A stretch of 7,817 bases of DNA from DASPKO01 sp035628055. GTDB taxonomy: Bacteria > Planctomycetota > Phycisphaerae > Phycisphaerales > UBA1924. The translations under genes were made by a program, and so were the position numbers. Positions 1 through 6,031 of the stretch are shown here, one piece after another (positions within the stretch are counted from its first letter, which is position 1; the number at the start of each line of letters is the position of its first letter). The notes beneath the pieces were generated by a model, which saw only the letters and a list, made by a program, of their open reading frames with translations, searched no databases and had not been told where the DNA came from. The stretch spans positions 1 to 7,817 of the forward strand of contig DASPKO010000195.1 of the NCBI GenBank assembly GCA_035628055.1, in the 5' to 3' direction.

Positions 1-440
1 ATCCGCTCGTAGAGCACCCAGAAGGGGTCGTCCTCGTACATCGCGATCTCTTCGAGGATGACGTTCTTTTCCATGGCAAAGTCGGCGTCGCGGATGCTCG
101 GACGCATCATGTCCGCCAGGAGGTCCAGCGCCCCGCCCTCGCCCAGCATCCGCTCCGGCACCACCGCCGCGTGAAAGCAGGTCAGCTCCGAGGTCGTGTA
201 CGCGTTGTTCCGCGCGCCGATCTGGTCCATGGCGCGGTTGAGCTCCTCGGCCGAGCGCCGGTCGCTCCCCTTGAACATCATGTGCTCGAGGAAGTGGCTG
301 ACCCCCATCGCCGCCGGGGCCTCGTCGCGGGCCCCGGTCTTGACGAAGAAGCCCGCCGACGCGGAGTACGCCCCGGGCATCTCCTCGGCGATGATCGTCA
401 GCCCGTTCTCGAGGATGGCCTTGTGGAAGACGACGGTCAT
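1..440 (-). CDS. M16-family zinc metallopeptidase (insulinase/processing-peptidase-like), C-terminus cut by window edge
   Basis: Only the first 146 codons are present; the gene runs off the left edge. M16 peptidases cleave peptides using a zinc ion held by an inverted HxxEH motif plus a downstream glutamate. Here HFLEH lies at residues 49-53, followed by the typical MMFKGS. The third zinc ligand is probably Glu130 or Glu131 in VILEEI, about 76 residues after the motif as the family requires, followed by the usual MYEDDP. The N-terminus (LENGLTIIAEEMP) is the normal first strand of the domain, which supports the ATG at 440 with no signal peptide, so the enzyme is probably cytoplasmic. No convincing Shine-Dalgarno sequence precedes the start. 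The start codon lies 10 bases past the foot of a long stem-loop that separates it from purF. Family M16 members are usually about 400-450 residues (single) or about 900 (double); which applies here cannot be seen. Confidence 0.93.
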   Translation of the reverse strand, partial: MTVVFHKAILENGLTIIAEEMPGAYSASAGFFVKTGARDEAPAAMGVSHFLEHMMFKGSDRRSAEELNRAMDQIGARNNAYTTSELTCFHAAVVPERMLGEGGALDLLADMMRPSIRDADFAMEKNVILEEIAMYEDDPFWVLYER

Positions 441-450
441 GGCGCAGGGT

Positions 451-520
451 AGAGGCACGAAGGCCCGGAGGCACGCGGTGTCGGGGGATAGACCCCGTGG
501 CCTGGTGCCTTCGTCCCTCT
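451..520 (-). terminator. Long imperfect stem-loop between purF and the M16 peptidase gene
   Basis: Bases 451-464 (AGAGGCACGAAGGC) are complementary to 507-520 (GCCTTCGTCCCTCT) at 13 of 14 positions; the only mismatch is 456/515. Inside, CGGGG (482-486) pairs with CCCCG (493-497) around a six-base loop. The structure begins 11 bases after the purF stop codon and ends 10 bases before the peptidase ATG. No U-run follows, so it is not a textbook intrinsic terminator. It may stop or stabilise the purF message, or control the peptidase leader. Termination is the inferred role; the inverted repeat is directly visible. Confidence 0.6.
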
Positions 521-530
521 GACACGTCCC

Positions 531-2051
531 TTAGAACATCTGGAGCTGTGGCGTCGCCACTTCCTCGGTCGTCGGGTGCTCCACGTCCACCCGGTAGTCC
601 CCGCTGTAGCACGCGGTGCAGTAGTCGGGGGCGGCCCGCTCCATGCACGAGGTCAGCCCTTCGAGCGAGAGATAGTGCAGCGAGTCCACCCCCAGATACC
701 CGCGCACCTCCTCGACCGTCCGCCCGCTGGCGATGAGCTGCTGCCGCGACGCGAAATCCACGCCGAAGTAGCACGGGTAGCGGATGGGCGGGCAGGAGAT
801 CCGCAGGTGCACCTCGCGGGCCCCCGCCTGGCGGATCTGCTCGATCTTGGCCCGCGTCGTGGTGCCGCGCACGATCGAGTCGTCCACCACCACCAGCCGC
901 TTGCCCTCGACCAGCTCGCGGATCACGTTGAGCTTCAGCCGGACCGCGGCGTTGCGCTCCGCCTGGCTGGGCTTGATGAACGTCCGCCCGACGTAGCGGT
1001 TGGGCACGATCGCCTCGCGATAGGGCACCCCGCTCGCCCGCGCGTACCCCACGCCGGCCGAGCGCCCCGAGTCGGGCATCGGGACGACGTAGTCGGCCTC
1101 CACCGGGGCCTCGAGGGCCAGCTTCTCGCCCATGAGCTCGCGCGCGATCTGCACGTTCTGCCCGAACACGTTGCTCGAGGGGTTCGCGAAGTAGACGTGC
1201 TCGAAGATGCACATCGCCAGCCGCGGGGGACGGTCGGCGTAGCGCCGGCTGCTCAGCCCGCGGTCGCTGATCGTCACGATCTCCCCCGGCTCCACCTCGC
1301 GCTCGAAGCTCGCCCCCGCCACGTCCAGGGCCACCGTCTCGCTCGCCGCCATGTACCGACCGTCCGCCAGCCGCCCGATCACCAGCGGCCGCCACCCCCA
1401 CGGGTCGCGGCACGCCTCGAGCCGGTCGGGCGTGAGCAGCACCAGGCTGAACGCCCCCTGCAGGTGCCGCAGCGTCGCGCCGAGCGGGTCCACGGCCCGC
1501 TGCTGCACGGGCGATGCCAGCAGGTGGACGATCACCTCAGTGTCCGAGGTCGTGTGGAAGATGTGCCCGGCCTGCTCGAACTGATCGCGCAGGGCGGCCG
1601 CGTTCACCAGATTGCCGTTGTGCGCCAGCGCGATCTGCCCGCCGATGTACGACTCGATCAGCGGCTGGGCGTTGCAGGCCAGCGAGCCTCCCGCCGTCGA
1701 GTAGCGGTTGTGCCCGATCGCCCCGCGCCCCCCGTTGCGCTCCAGCTTCGCGAGGTTGTCGGTGTCGAAGACCTCCGAGACCAGCCCCATCCCCGTGAGC
1801 CCGGAGAGCACCCGCCCGTCCGAGACCGCGATCCCCGCCGACTCCTGACCGCGGTGCTGCTGGGCGTACAGCCCCAGGTAGGCCAGGTGGGCCGGGCTCG
1901 GGCCGCCCCAGACGCCCACCACCGCGCACTTTTCCTTCTTCTCATACGCCGCGTGGTGCTCGGACCCCGCATGCGCCCGCACCGCCCCGGTCCCCACGGC
2001 GCCCCCGCGCCCGGCGGGGAGGAGCACCGGCAGTTGGACGCGGCGGGGCAT
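531..2051 (-). CDS. purF: Amidophosphoribosyltransferase (glutamine PRPP amidotransferase)
   Basis: PurF makes 5-phosphoribosylamine from PRPP and glutamine, the committed step of purine synthesis in the cytoplasm. Counting from the ATG at 2051, the glutaminase domain begins at Cys42 (CAVVGVWGG), which by family rule becomes the N-terminal nucleophile after propeptide removal. HNRYSTAGG (114-122) and HNGNLVN (144-150) are glutaminase motifs. The phosphoribosyltransferase half carries MPDSGRSAG (325-333) and the PRPP loop VVVDDSIVRGTTT (387-399). Cys281, Cys427, Cys478 and Cys481 match the four [4Fe-4S] ligands of the Bacillus subtilis-type enzyme. The mature length of about 465 residues is normal. 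The start is uncertain: ATG 2051 gives a 41-residue propeptide, longer than the 11 residues of B. subtilis, while GTG at 1982 would give 18. Neither has a strong ribosome binding site. The gene is flanked by hairpins on both sides, so it is probably transcribed as its own unit. Confidence 0.96.
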   Translation of the reverse strand: MPRRVQLPVLLPAGRGGAVGTGAVRAHAGSEHHAAYEKKEKCAVVGVWGGPSPAHLAYLGLYAQQHRGQESAGIAVSDGRVLSGLTGMGLVSEVFDTDNLAKLERNGGRGAIGHNRYSTAGGSLACNAQPLIESYIGGQIALAHNGNLVNAAALRDQFEQAGHIFHTTSDTEVIVHLLASPVQQRAVDPLGATLRHLQGAFSLVLLTPDRLEACRDPWGWRPLVIGRLADGRYMAASETVALDVAGASFEREVEPGEIVTISDRGLSSRRYADRPPRLAMCIFEHVYFANPSSNVFGQNVQIARELMGEKLALEAPVEADYVVPMPDSGRSAGVGYARASGVPYREAIVPNRYVGRTFIKPSQAERNAAVRLKLNVIRELVEGKRLVVVDDSIVRGTTTRAKIEQIRQAGAREVHLRISCPPIRYPCYFGVDFASRQQLIASGRTVEEVRGYLGVDSLHYLSLEGLTSCMERAAPDYCTACYSGDYRVDVEHPTTEEVATPQLQMF

Positions 2052-2100
2052 GGGCCGGGCATTCTAGCGCCGGCCCCGGTCCCGCCGGCCCCGCGCGTGG

Positions 2101-2134
2101 CCCGGGCGCACGCCGCCACGGCGGCCGCGCCGGG
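2101..2134 (-). terminator. GC-rich hairpin downstream of clpX
   Basis: Outer arms CCCG (2101-2104) and GCGC (2106-2109) pair with CGGG (2131-2134) and GCGC (2127-2130), with G2105 bulged. An inner stem, GCCGC/GCGGC, closes on CACG (2112-2125). The hairpin starts 12 bases after the clpX stop codon. There is no U-tract, so efficiency as an intrinsic terminator is doubtful. In DNA this rich in GC some pairing is expected by chance, but the position suits a 3' end structure. Confidence 0.45.
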
Positions 2135-2146
2135 CCAGGAGCCCCG

Positions 2147-3529
2147 TCAGGCCGATTCCTTGCGCTTCACGCGCAGGTCCGCCAGCCGCGGCGGGCGCTC
2201 CACGTGCGCCGCGTCCAGCACGTAATCCATCCCGCGGTTGTCCGCGTCGGGCAGCTCGTACATGAGCCCCAGCATGATCTCTTCGAGCACCGCGCGCAGC
2301 CCGCGCGCCCCGGTCTCGCGCTTGAGCGCCCGGCTGGCGATCGCCCTGAGAGCGGCGCTCGTGAAGCCGAGCTTGGCCCCCTCGAGGCTGAACAGGTGCT
2401 GGTACTGCCGCACCAGCGCGTTCTTGGGCTCGGTGAGGATGTTGATCATCGCGTCCAGCGTCAGGGGCATCAGCGGGGCGATCACCGGCAGGCGCCCGAC
2501 GAACTCGGGGATCATCCCGAACTCGATCAGGTCCTCCGGCGAGACCTGCCCGAGAACCTCCTCGCGCTCGCGGGCGTCGTCGCGCAGGCCCGGCCCGTCC
2601 ATCGAGGCGAACCCGATGCGCCGCTTGCCCAGGCGCCGGCGGATGATCTCCTCCAGGCCCACGAAGGTCCCCCCGCAGATGAACAGGATGTGCGAGGTGT
2701 CCATCTGGATGTACTGCTGCTCGGGATGCTTCCGCCCGCCCTGCGGGGGCACGTTGGCGATGGTCCCCTCGAGCATCTTCAGCAGGCTCTGCTGCACGCC
2801 CTCGCCCGACACGTCGCGGGTGATCGAGACGTTGCTGCTGGTCTTGCCCACCTTGTCGATCTCGTCGATGTAGATGATCCCGCGCTGCGCCGCCTCGAGG
2901 TCGAAGTCCGCGTTCTGCAGCAGCTTCAGCAGCAGGTTCTCCACGTCCTCGCCCACGTAGCCCGCCTCGGTCAGCGTGGTGGCGTCGCCGATCGCGAAGG
3001 GGACGTGCAGGATCCGCGCCAGCGTGCGCGCCAGCAGCGTCTTGCCCGAGCCCGTGGGCCCGATGAGCAGGATGTTGCTCTTGTCCAGCTCGACGCCCGT
3101 GTCGTCCTTCTCCGCGTGCAGCAGCCGCTTGTAGTGGTTGTGCACCGCGACCGAGAGGGCCCGCTTGGCCTGATCCTGCCCCACCACGTACTGATCGAGA
3201 AACTCCTTGATCTGCCGGGGAGGGGGGATCTCGGTGAAGAGCGAGCCCGCCGACGAGACCCGCCGCTTCTCCTGCTTGAAGATGTTCTGGCAGAGGTCGG
3301 TGCAGGTCGCGCAGATGTAAACGTTCGGCCCCTCGACCATCGGGCCGACCTCGCGGCTCGTCTTGCCGCAGAACGAGCAGGTCGTCACCTTGCGCCCGCG
3401 GAAGCCACTCCCCGATCCGCCTCCCGCGCCGTTCCCCGCGGCGCCCCCGCCGCCCGTGCCCGGCCCCCCGGACCCGCCAGGATTCCCGTTCGCCCCGTCG
3501 CCGCCATCGTCGTGCCGGTTCTTCGCCAT
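2147..3529 (-). CDS. clpX: ATP-dependent Clp protease ATP-binding subunit ClpX
   Basis: ClpX is a hexameric AAA+ unfoldase that selects tagged proteins and feeds them to ClpP. The 460-residue product has a glycine-rich N-terminus (about 9-45), a zinc-binding domain with Cys51, Cys54, Cys73 and Cys76, then the AAA+ core: Walker A GPTGSGKT (157-164), pore loop GYVG (190-193), Walker B IIYIDEID (218-225), the RKH pore loop (266-268), the IGF loop that docks onto ClpP (305-307), the arginine finger in FVGRLP (Arg346) and sensor 2 GARGLR (407-412). All key residues are present, so it should be active with a ClpP encoded elsewhere; no clpP lies in the window. Usual length is about 420-430 residues; the excess is the N-terminal extension. 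The ATG at 3529 is chosen because MAKN leads into the domain; an in-frame GTG at 3541 would add four residues. No clear ribosome binding site is seen. Confidence 0.97.
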   Translation of the reverse strand: MAKNRHDDGGDGANGNPGGSGGPGTGGGGAAGNGAGGGSGSGFRGRKVTTCSFCGKTSREVGPMVEGPNVYICATCTDLCQNIFKQEKRRVSSAGSLFTEIPPPRQIKEFLDQYVVGQDQAKRALSVAVHNHYKRLLHAEKDDTGVELDKSNILLIGPTGSGKTLLARTLARILHVPFAIGDATTLTEAGYVGEDVENLLLKLLQNADFDLEAAQRGIIYIDEIDKVGKTSSNVSITRDVSGEGVQQSLLKMLEGTIANVPPQGGRKHPEQQYIQMDTSHILFICGGTFVGLEEIIRRRLGKRRIGFASMDGPGLRDDAREREEVLGQVSPEDLIEFGMIPEFVGRLPVIAPLMPLTLDAMINILTEPKNALVRQYQHLFSLEGAKLGFTSAALRAIASRALKRETGARGLRAVLEEIMLGLMYELPDADNRGMDYVLDAAHVERPPRLADLRVKRKESA

Positions 3530-3767
3530 GAAATGACTCACAAAGCCGCCGGGGGCGGGGGAAGGTGTGGTCCGGTCGCTCCGCTCCCCACTATCGGCAC
3601 CCGGGGGGGGCCGCTCGACCCCCGGACCACGGGCAAACCGGCGTGGAGGCGCACGTTCCTCAGTGTATTCCGGCGCGCGCGGGGCGCGGGTCCGCCTCAC
3701 TCTGAAGAAGCTCGCTCCACCCCGCGCAGGTGTTGCAACTCGCACGACCCGAACGCGATTCCGAGTC
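3530..3767 (-). promoter_or_regulatory. clpX leader/intergenic region with competing inverted repeats
   Basis: This 238-base gap carries no convincing gene. GTGGTCCGG (3567-3575) is a perfect inverted repeat of CCGGACCAC (3622-3630). CCGGGGG (3601-3607) is a perfect inverted repeat of CCCCCGG (3619-3625). The two stems share bases 3622-3625, so only one can form at a time in the clpX message. No sigma-70 promoter could be identified with confidence. A regulatory role is inferred from position, since clpX is the next gene downstream; chance pairing in GC-rich DNA is a real alternative. Confidence 0.3.
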
Positions 3768-4109
3768 TCAATAACCCGGCGGCGCTCCGGGCCCGCGCGT
3801 GCCCGGCCTTGTCCCCCCCGAACCCGGGCCAGCGGACGCACGCCCGGTGAGACGCCCGGCCAGCCGCTCCCGCACGCGCCGGAACTCCTCCTCGGACATC
3901 TCCCCGCGATCGCGCAGCCTCCGCATCTCTTCGAGCCAGCCGGCTGCGGCCGGGCCGCCGGGCTCGCCCCCGAAGAGCCGGCGGCGCATCGCGAGCACCA
4001 CGATGCCCAGGACGACGACGACCGCGATCAGGAGCCCGACGATGACGAGCACGCGCGCCGGCGCGGCCGAGCCGCCCGCGCCGACGGAAGCCAGGAGCGA
4101 CGCGCTCAC
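3768..4109 (-). CDS. Small single-pass membrane protein with SHOCT-like C-terminal region
   Basis: The 113-residue product has a short N-terminal segment, one strongly hydrophobic helix at about residues 20-40 (VLVIVGLLIAVVVVLGIVVL), then positive residues MRRR. By the positive-inside rule the C-terminal part should face the cytoplasm. Residues 56-83 (beginning AGWLEEMRRLRDRGEMSEEEF) have the helix-turn-helix pattern of SHOCT domains: leucines before a D-x-G-x-[IM]-[ST]-x-x-E-[FY] turn. A Gly/Pro/Arg-rich tail of about 20 residues follows. SHOCT domains are found at protein ends and are thought to mediate oligomerisation; no enzymatic function is suggested. The start is GTG at 4109, because no ATG, GTG or TTG lies in frame between it and the upstream stop at 4139. 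The 29-base gap after the 247-residue gene suggests they share a transcript. The ribosome binding site is weak, and the exact start is uncertain. Confidence 0.72.
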   Translation of the reverse strand: MSASLLASVGAGGSAAPARVLVIVGLLIAVVVVLGIVVLAMRRRLFGGEPGGPAAAGWLEEMRRLRDRGEMSEEEFRRVRERLAGRLTGRASAGPGSGGTRPGTRGPGAPPGY

Positions 4110-4138
4110 CCGGTCAGGGTAGCGAGGAAGGGGGCCGC

Positions 4139-4882
4139 TTACGAGGCCAGGGCGTTGCGGATCGGCATGAGCAGGTTCGGGATGGCCCGCGAATCGAGCA
4201 GGTCCTCGCCGACGCGGCGGATCTGGTTGAGCACCTCGGGCAGCACCTTCACGTCGCTCACCGGGCCGTAGCGCCGCACCGTCAGGTACACGCTGATCGG
4301 GTGCTCGCGGAAGTCGCCGGAGCGCACGTTCCGCGTGCTGGTGCGGGTCTTGATCTCGAAATGGGCCTGCAGTTCGCAGGCGTCGTCGAGGCAGATGCCA
4401 AACAGCGGCTGGCAGTCGATGGGCACCGCGTTCTCGACGTCGAGCAGCGTCGCCAGCGGCGAGCCGGCGATCAGGGCCTCGTACACGATCGCGTCGTGGT
4501 TGCCGGCGGCGAGCAGGTCGAACCCGTAGAGCAGCTCGACATAGTCGAGGTCGAGCGGGCTGATGTCCAGGAAGTAGGGGGCGATCTCCAGCACCAGGCG
4601 GTGGAGCTGGTAGGCCTCCGACAGCGACTCGGGGTTCACGCTCCCCGAGCGGATGCTGGTCTTGCGGAGCCCCAGCCACTGCTGGATGTGGTCGCGGCCC
4701 GCCGTGGACTCGAGGGCCAGCTCGTTGTTGTAGCGCCGGAACTTGTCCATCCACGGGTTCTCGCGGCGCACGCGGTCGAACATCGCCAGCACCGTGTCCC
4801 GGCGCATCGGCAGATCCATCTTCAGGTTGATGCGCTGGTTGACGTAGAAGTCGTTGCAGAGCGCTTTGTAGCTGTGTGCCAT
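4139..4882 (-). CDS. Conserved-looking protein of unknown function (247 aa)
   Basis: I do not recognise a characterised family. The 247-residue product has no signal peptide, no membrane helix and no obvious nucleotide- or metal-binding motif, so it is probably a soluble cytoplasmic protein of mixed alpha/beta type. The N-terminal third is rich in charged and aromatic residues (DRVRRENPWMDKFRRYNNE at about 36-54). The middle contains acidic-hydrophobic stretches (FLDISPLDLDYVELLYGFDLL), and the C-terminal part has beta-like HPISVYLTVRRYG followed by a leucine-rich helix. Codon use matches the neighbours. The ATG at 4882 is favoured because a GGAGG sequence lies 10 bases upstream; the frame stays open further upstream but that extension is low-complexity Gly/Arg/Pro. 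From memory the sequence resembles uncharacterised planctomycete proteins that start MAHSYKAL, which could not be checked here. It is probably cotranscribed with the small membrane protein downstream. Confidence 0.85.
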   Translation of the reverse strand: MAHSYKALCNDFYVNQRINLKMDLPMRRDTVLAMFDRVRRENPWMDKFRRYNNELALESTAGRDHIQQWLGLRKTSIRSGSVNPESLSEAYQLHRLVLEIAPYFLDISPLDLDYVELLYGFDLLAAGNHDAIVYEALIAGSPLATLLDVENAVPIDCQPLFGICLDDACELQAHFEIKTRTSTRNVRSGDFREHPISVYLTVRRYGPVSDVKVLPEVLNQIRRVGEDLLDSRAIPNLLMPIRNALAS

Positions 4883-4892
4883 GCGTCGCCGG

Positions 4893-4897
4893 CCTCC
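4893..4897 (-). promoter_or_regulatory. Shine-Dalgarno sequence for the 247-residue protein
   Basis: On the minus strand this reads GGAGG, 10 bases before the ATG at 4882. It is one of the few clear ribosome binding sites in the window. It decides the start in favour of 4882 over upstream in-frame start codons. Confidence 0.7.
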
Positions 4898-4899
4898 GT

Positions 4900-4912
4900 C
4901 TTGGCTGCCAAG
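4900..4912. promoter_or_regulatory. 13-bp perfect palindrome, candidate operator
   Basis: CTTGGC-T-GCCAAG is symmetric about the single central base. It sits 17 bases upstream of the ATG at 4882, just before the Shine-Dalgarno sequence. The one-base centre makes an RNA hairpin of full length impossible, so a DNA-binding dimer is the more natural reading. No regulator gene is present in the window. Confidence 0.35.
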
Positions 4913-4931
4913 GGCAAGTCTACGTCCGCGG

Positions 4932-4947
4932 GGATCGGCGTCGATCC
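4932..4947. repeat. 16-bp inverted repeat upstream of the 247-residue protein gene
   Basis: GGATCG (4932-4937) and CGATCC (4942-4947) are perfect inverted repeats around GCGT. The repeat lies within the 161-base gap (4883-5043) that separates the upstream HAD phosphatase gene from the 247-residue protein. It could be an operator, part of a transcript-end hairpin, or chance. No convincing -35/-10 pair was found in this gap. Confidence 0.3.
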
Positions 4948-5043
4948 GCCCCGGCCCGCGCCAGGCCGGTTGCCTAGTCGCCTCCCGAGCCGGCCCTCGA
5001 ACGGTGCTAGGGATCGGTCCTCCCGGGCGCCCGCCGGGGCCGG

Positions 5044-5739
5044 TCACGCGCCCGTCAGCCAGGCGACCACCTCGTCGGTGCGGCTCAGATCGGGGAGCGC
5101 CAGGTGTGCCCCGGCCGCCCGCAGGTCCTCGACCCGGTGCATCCCGGTCGCCACGCCCAGGGCGCGACACCCGTGCGCCAGCGCGCAGCGGACGTCGTGC
5201 GGGCTATCGCCGATCACCGTCACGCGCTCCGGGTCGATCGCCCGCCCGTGGGCCCGCGCGTACGCGCTCAGGGCCACGGCGGGCAGATGGTCGCGCGACG
5301 GCGGCTCGTGCGGCGACTGGTCACCCCAGATGCGCACCGGGAACCCGTCCGGGTCGATCCCCGCGGCCCGCAGCTTCATCGCGCCCGTGTCCGGGTAGTT
5401 GCCGGTCAGGAGCCCCAGCGTCAGTCCGGGTCGCGCCCGGAGTGCCGCCAGCAGCTCCGGCACGCCCGGGAGGGTGCGGGCGATACCGGGCACGGCCAGC
5501 CGGCGCCCAAGCGACGCCCGGTATCCCTCGCGCAGGTCCGCCAGCGCCCGGGGCGTCGGCTCCAGCCCGTTGTTCCTCAGCAGGTCGGCGATGATCAGGG
5601 GGTCGAGGCGCCCGGCAAAGTCCGTCCCCTCCGCCGTGAACCCGGGGCCGTAGAGCCCGCGCCCGGCGTCCTGCATCGCCGCGATCCCGGTGCGGCTGGT
5701 GGTGATGAGCGTGGCATCGATGTCGAAGAGAATGAGCAT
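5044..5739 (-). CDS. HAD-superfamily hydrolase, phosphoglycolate phosphatase-like
   Basis: The 231-residue protein has all four HAD motifs. Motif I is FDIDATL (5-11), with Asp6 as the phosphoryl-accepting nucleophile and Asp8 as the general acid/base. Motif II is Thr112 in LLTGNY; motif III is Lys122 in MKLRAAGI; motif IV is GDSPHDV (177-183) with Asp178 and Asp182 holding magnesium. The segment between motifs I and II forms a helical cap as in subfamily I enzymes such as phosphoglycolate phosphatase (Gph) and beta-phosphoglucomutase. The substrate cannot be read from sequence; Gph-like removal of phosphate from small metabolites is the likeliest role. Motif I has Ala where Gly is commonest (DIDGT), a tolerated change. 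The ATG at 5739 lies 22 bases after the acylphosphatase stop without a clear ribosome binding site, which suggests it is the last gene of the same operon. Confidence 0.9.
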   Translation of the reverse strand: MLILFDIDATLITTSRTGIAAMQDAGRGLYGPGFTAEGTDFAGRLDPLIIADLLRNNGLEPTPRALADLREGYRASLGRRLAVPGIARTLPGVPELLAALRARPGLTLGLLTGNYPDTGAMKLRAAGIDPDGFPVRIWGDQSPHEPPSRDHLPAVALSAYARAHGRAIDPERVTVIGDSPHDVRCALAHGCRALGVATGMHRVEDLRAAGAHLALPDLSRTDEVVAWLTGA

Positions 5740-5761
5740 GCTGGTGGGGCCCGCCGCGCGG

Positions 5762-6031
5762 TCAGTGGCGGACGCGGAAGCCGCGCTCCTCGGGGTCGGG
5801 GGCCAGCTCGTCGGCTTGGGCGCTCGCGATGTTCCGCCCCATCGCCCCCGCGAGCTCGCCCAAGAACCGGTCCGCCTCGCCCGTGCTCCCCTGCACCTCG
5901 AGCAGGACCGTGCCGTCGGGTTCGTTCCGCACCCAGCCCGTCACCGCGAACCGCCGGGCCATGTCCGCGGCGGTCGCCCGGAAGCCGACGCCCTGCACCC
6001 GCCCGGCGTAGCGGACGCGCCGGCGGATCAT
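5762..6031 (-). CDS. acyP: Acylphosphatase
   Basis: The 89-residue product matches the usual size (about 90-100) of acylphosphatases, small alpha/beta ferredoxin-like enzymes that hydrolyse the carboxyl-phosphate bond of acylphosphates such as carbamoyl phosphate and 1,3-bisphosphoglycerate. The signature GRVQGVGFR (10-18) ends in the phosphate-binding Arg18, and GWVRNEPDGTV (32-42) supplies the catalytic Asn36. There is no signal peptide, so it acts in the cytoplasm. Its ATG overlaps the stop codon of the upstream dehydrogenase as ATGA (6031-6028), and an AGGA ribosome binding site six bases upstream lies inside that gene, so translation is probably coupled. The downstream neighbour is a HAD phosphatase. 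A shared role in clearing phosphorylated metabolites is possible but is only inference from adjacency. Confidence 0.95.
   Translation of the reverse strand: MIRRRVRYAGRVQGVGFRATAADMARRFAVTGWVRNEPDGTVLLEVQGSTGEADRFLGELAGAMGRNIASAQADELAPDPEERGFRVRH

Noticed and set aside
1537..2119. Alternative minus-strand frames overlapping the start of purF, including one that starts at ATG 1945
   Set aside because: These frames give Arg/Gly/Ala-rich translations with no domain, whereas the purF frame carries all family motifs.
576..2225. Long plus-strand open frame opposite purF (549 codons)
   Set aside because: The translation is a low-complexity Arg/Pro/His/Val mix with no recognisable domain, and it lies antisense to an unmistakable purF. 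Long antisense frames are expected at this GC content.
3395..3505. Gly-codon-rich stretch as a DNA repeat array
   Set aside because: It is irregular, with no fixed repeat unit; it is explained by the glycine-rich protein segment of ClpX.
3662..3667. TACACT on the minus strand as a -10 box for clpX
   Set aside because: It matches TATAAT at four of six positions, but no -35-like sequence lies at the right spacing.
3530..3841. N-terminal extension of clpX in frame to an upstream start at 3841
   Set aside because: The extension would overlap the end of the SHOCT-like gene and encodes Arg/Pro/Gly-rich sequence unlike any ClpX. MAKN at 3529 is the more natural start.
2204..3850. Long plus-strand open frame opposite clpX (548 codons)
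   Set aside because: It mirrors the clpX codon pattern and has no domain signal; an artefact of GC-rich third positions.
4883..5170. N-terminal extension of the 247-residue protein to 5170
   Set aside because: It is low-complexity Gly/Arg/Pro, overlaps the HAD gene, and ignores the GGAGG site that serves the ATG at 4882.
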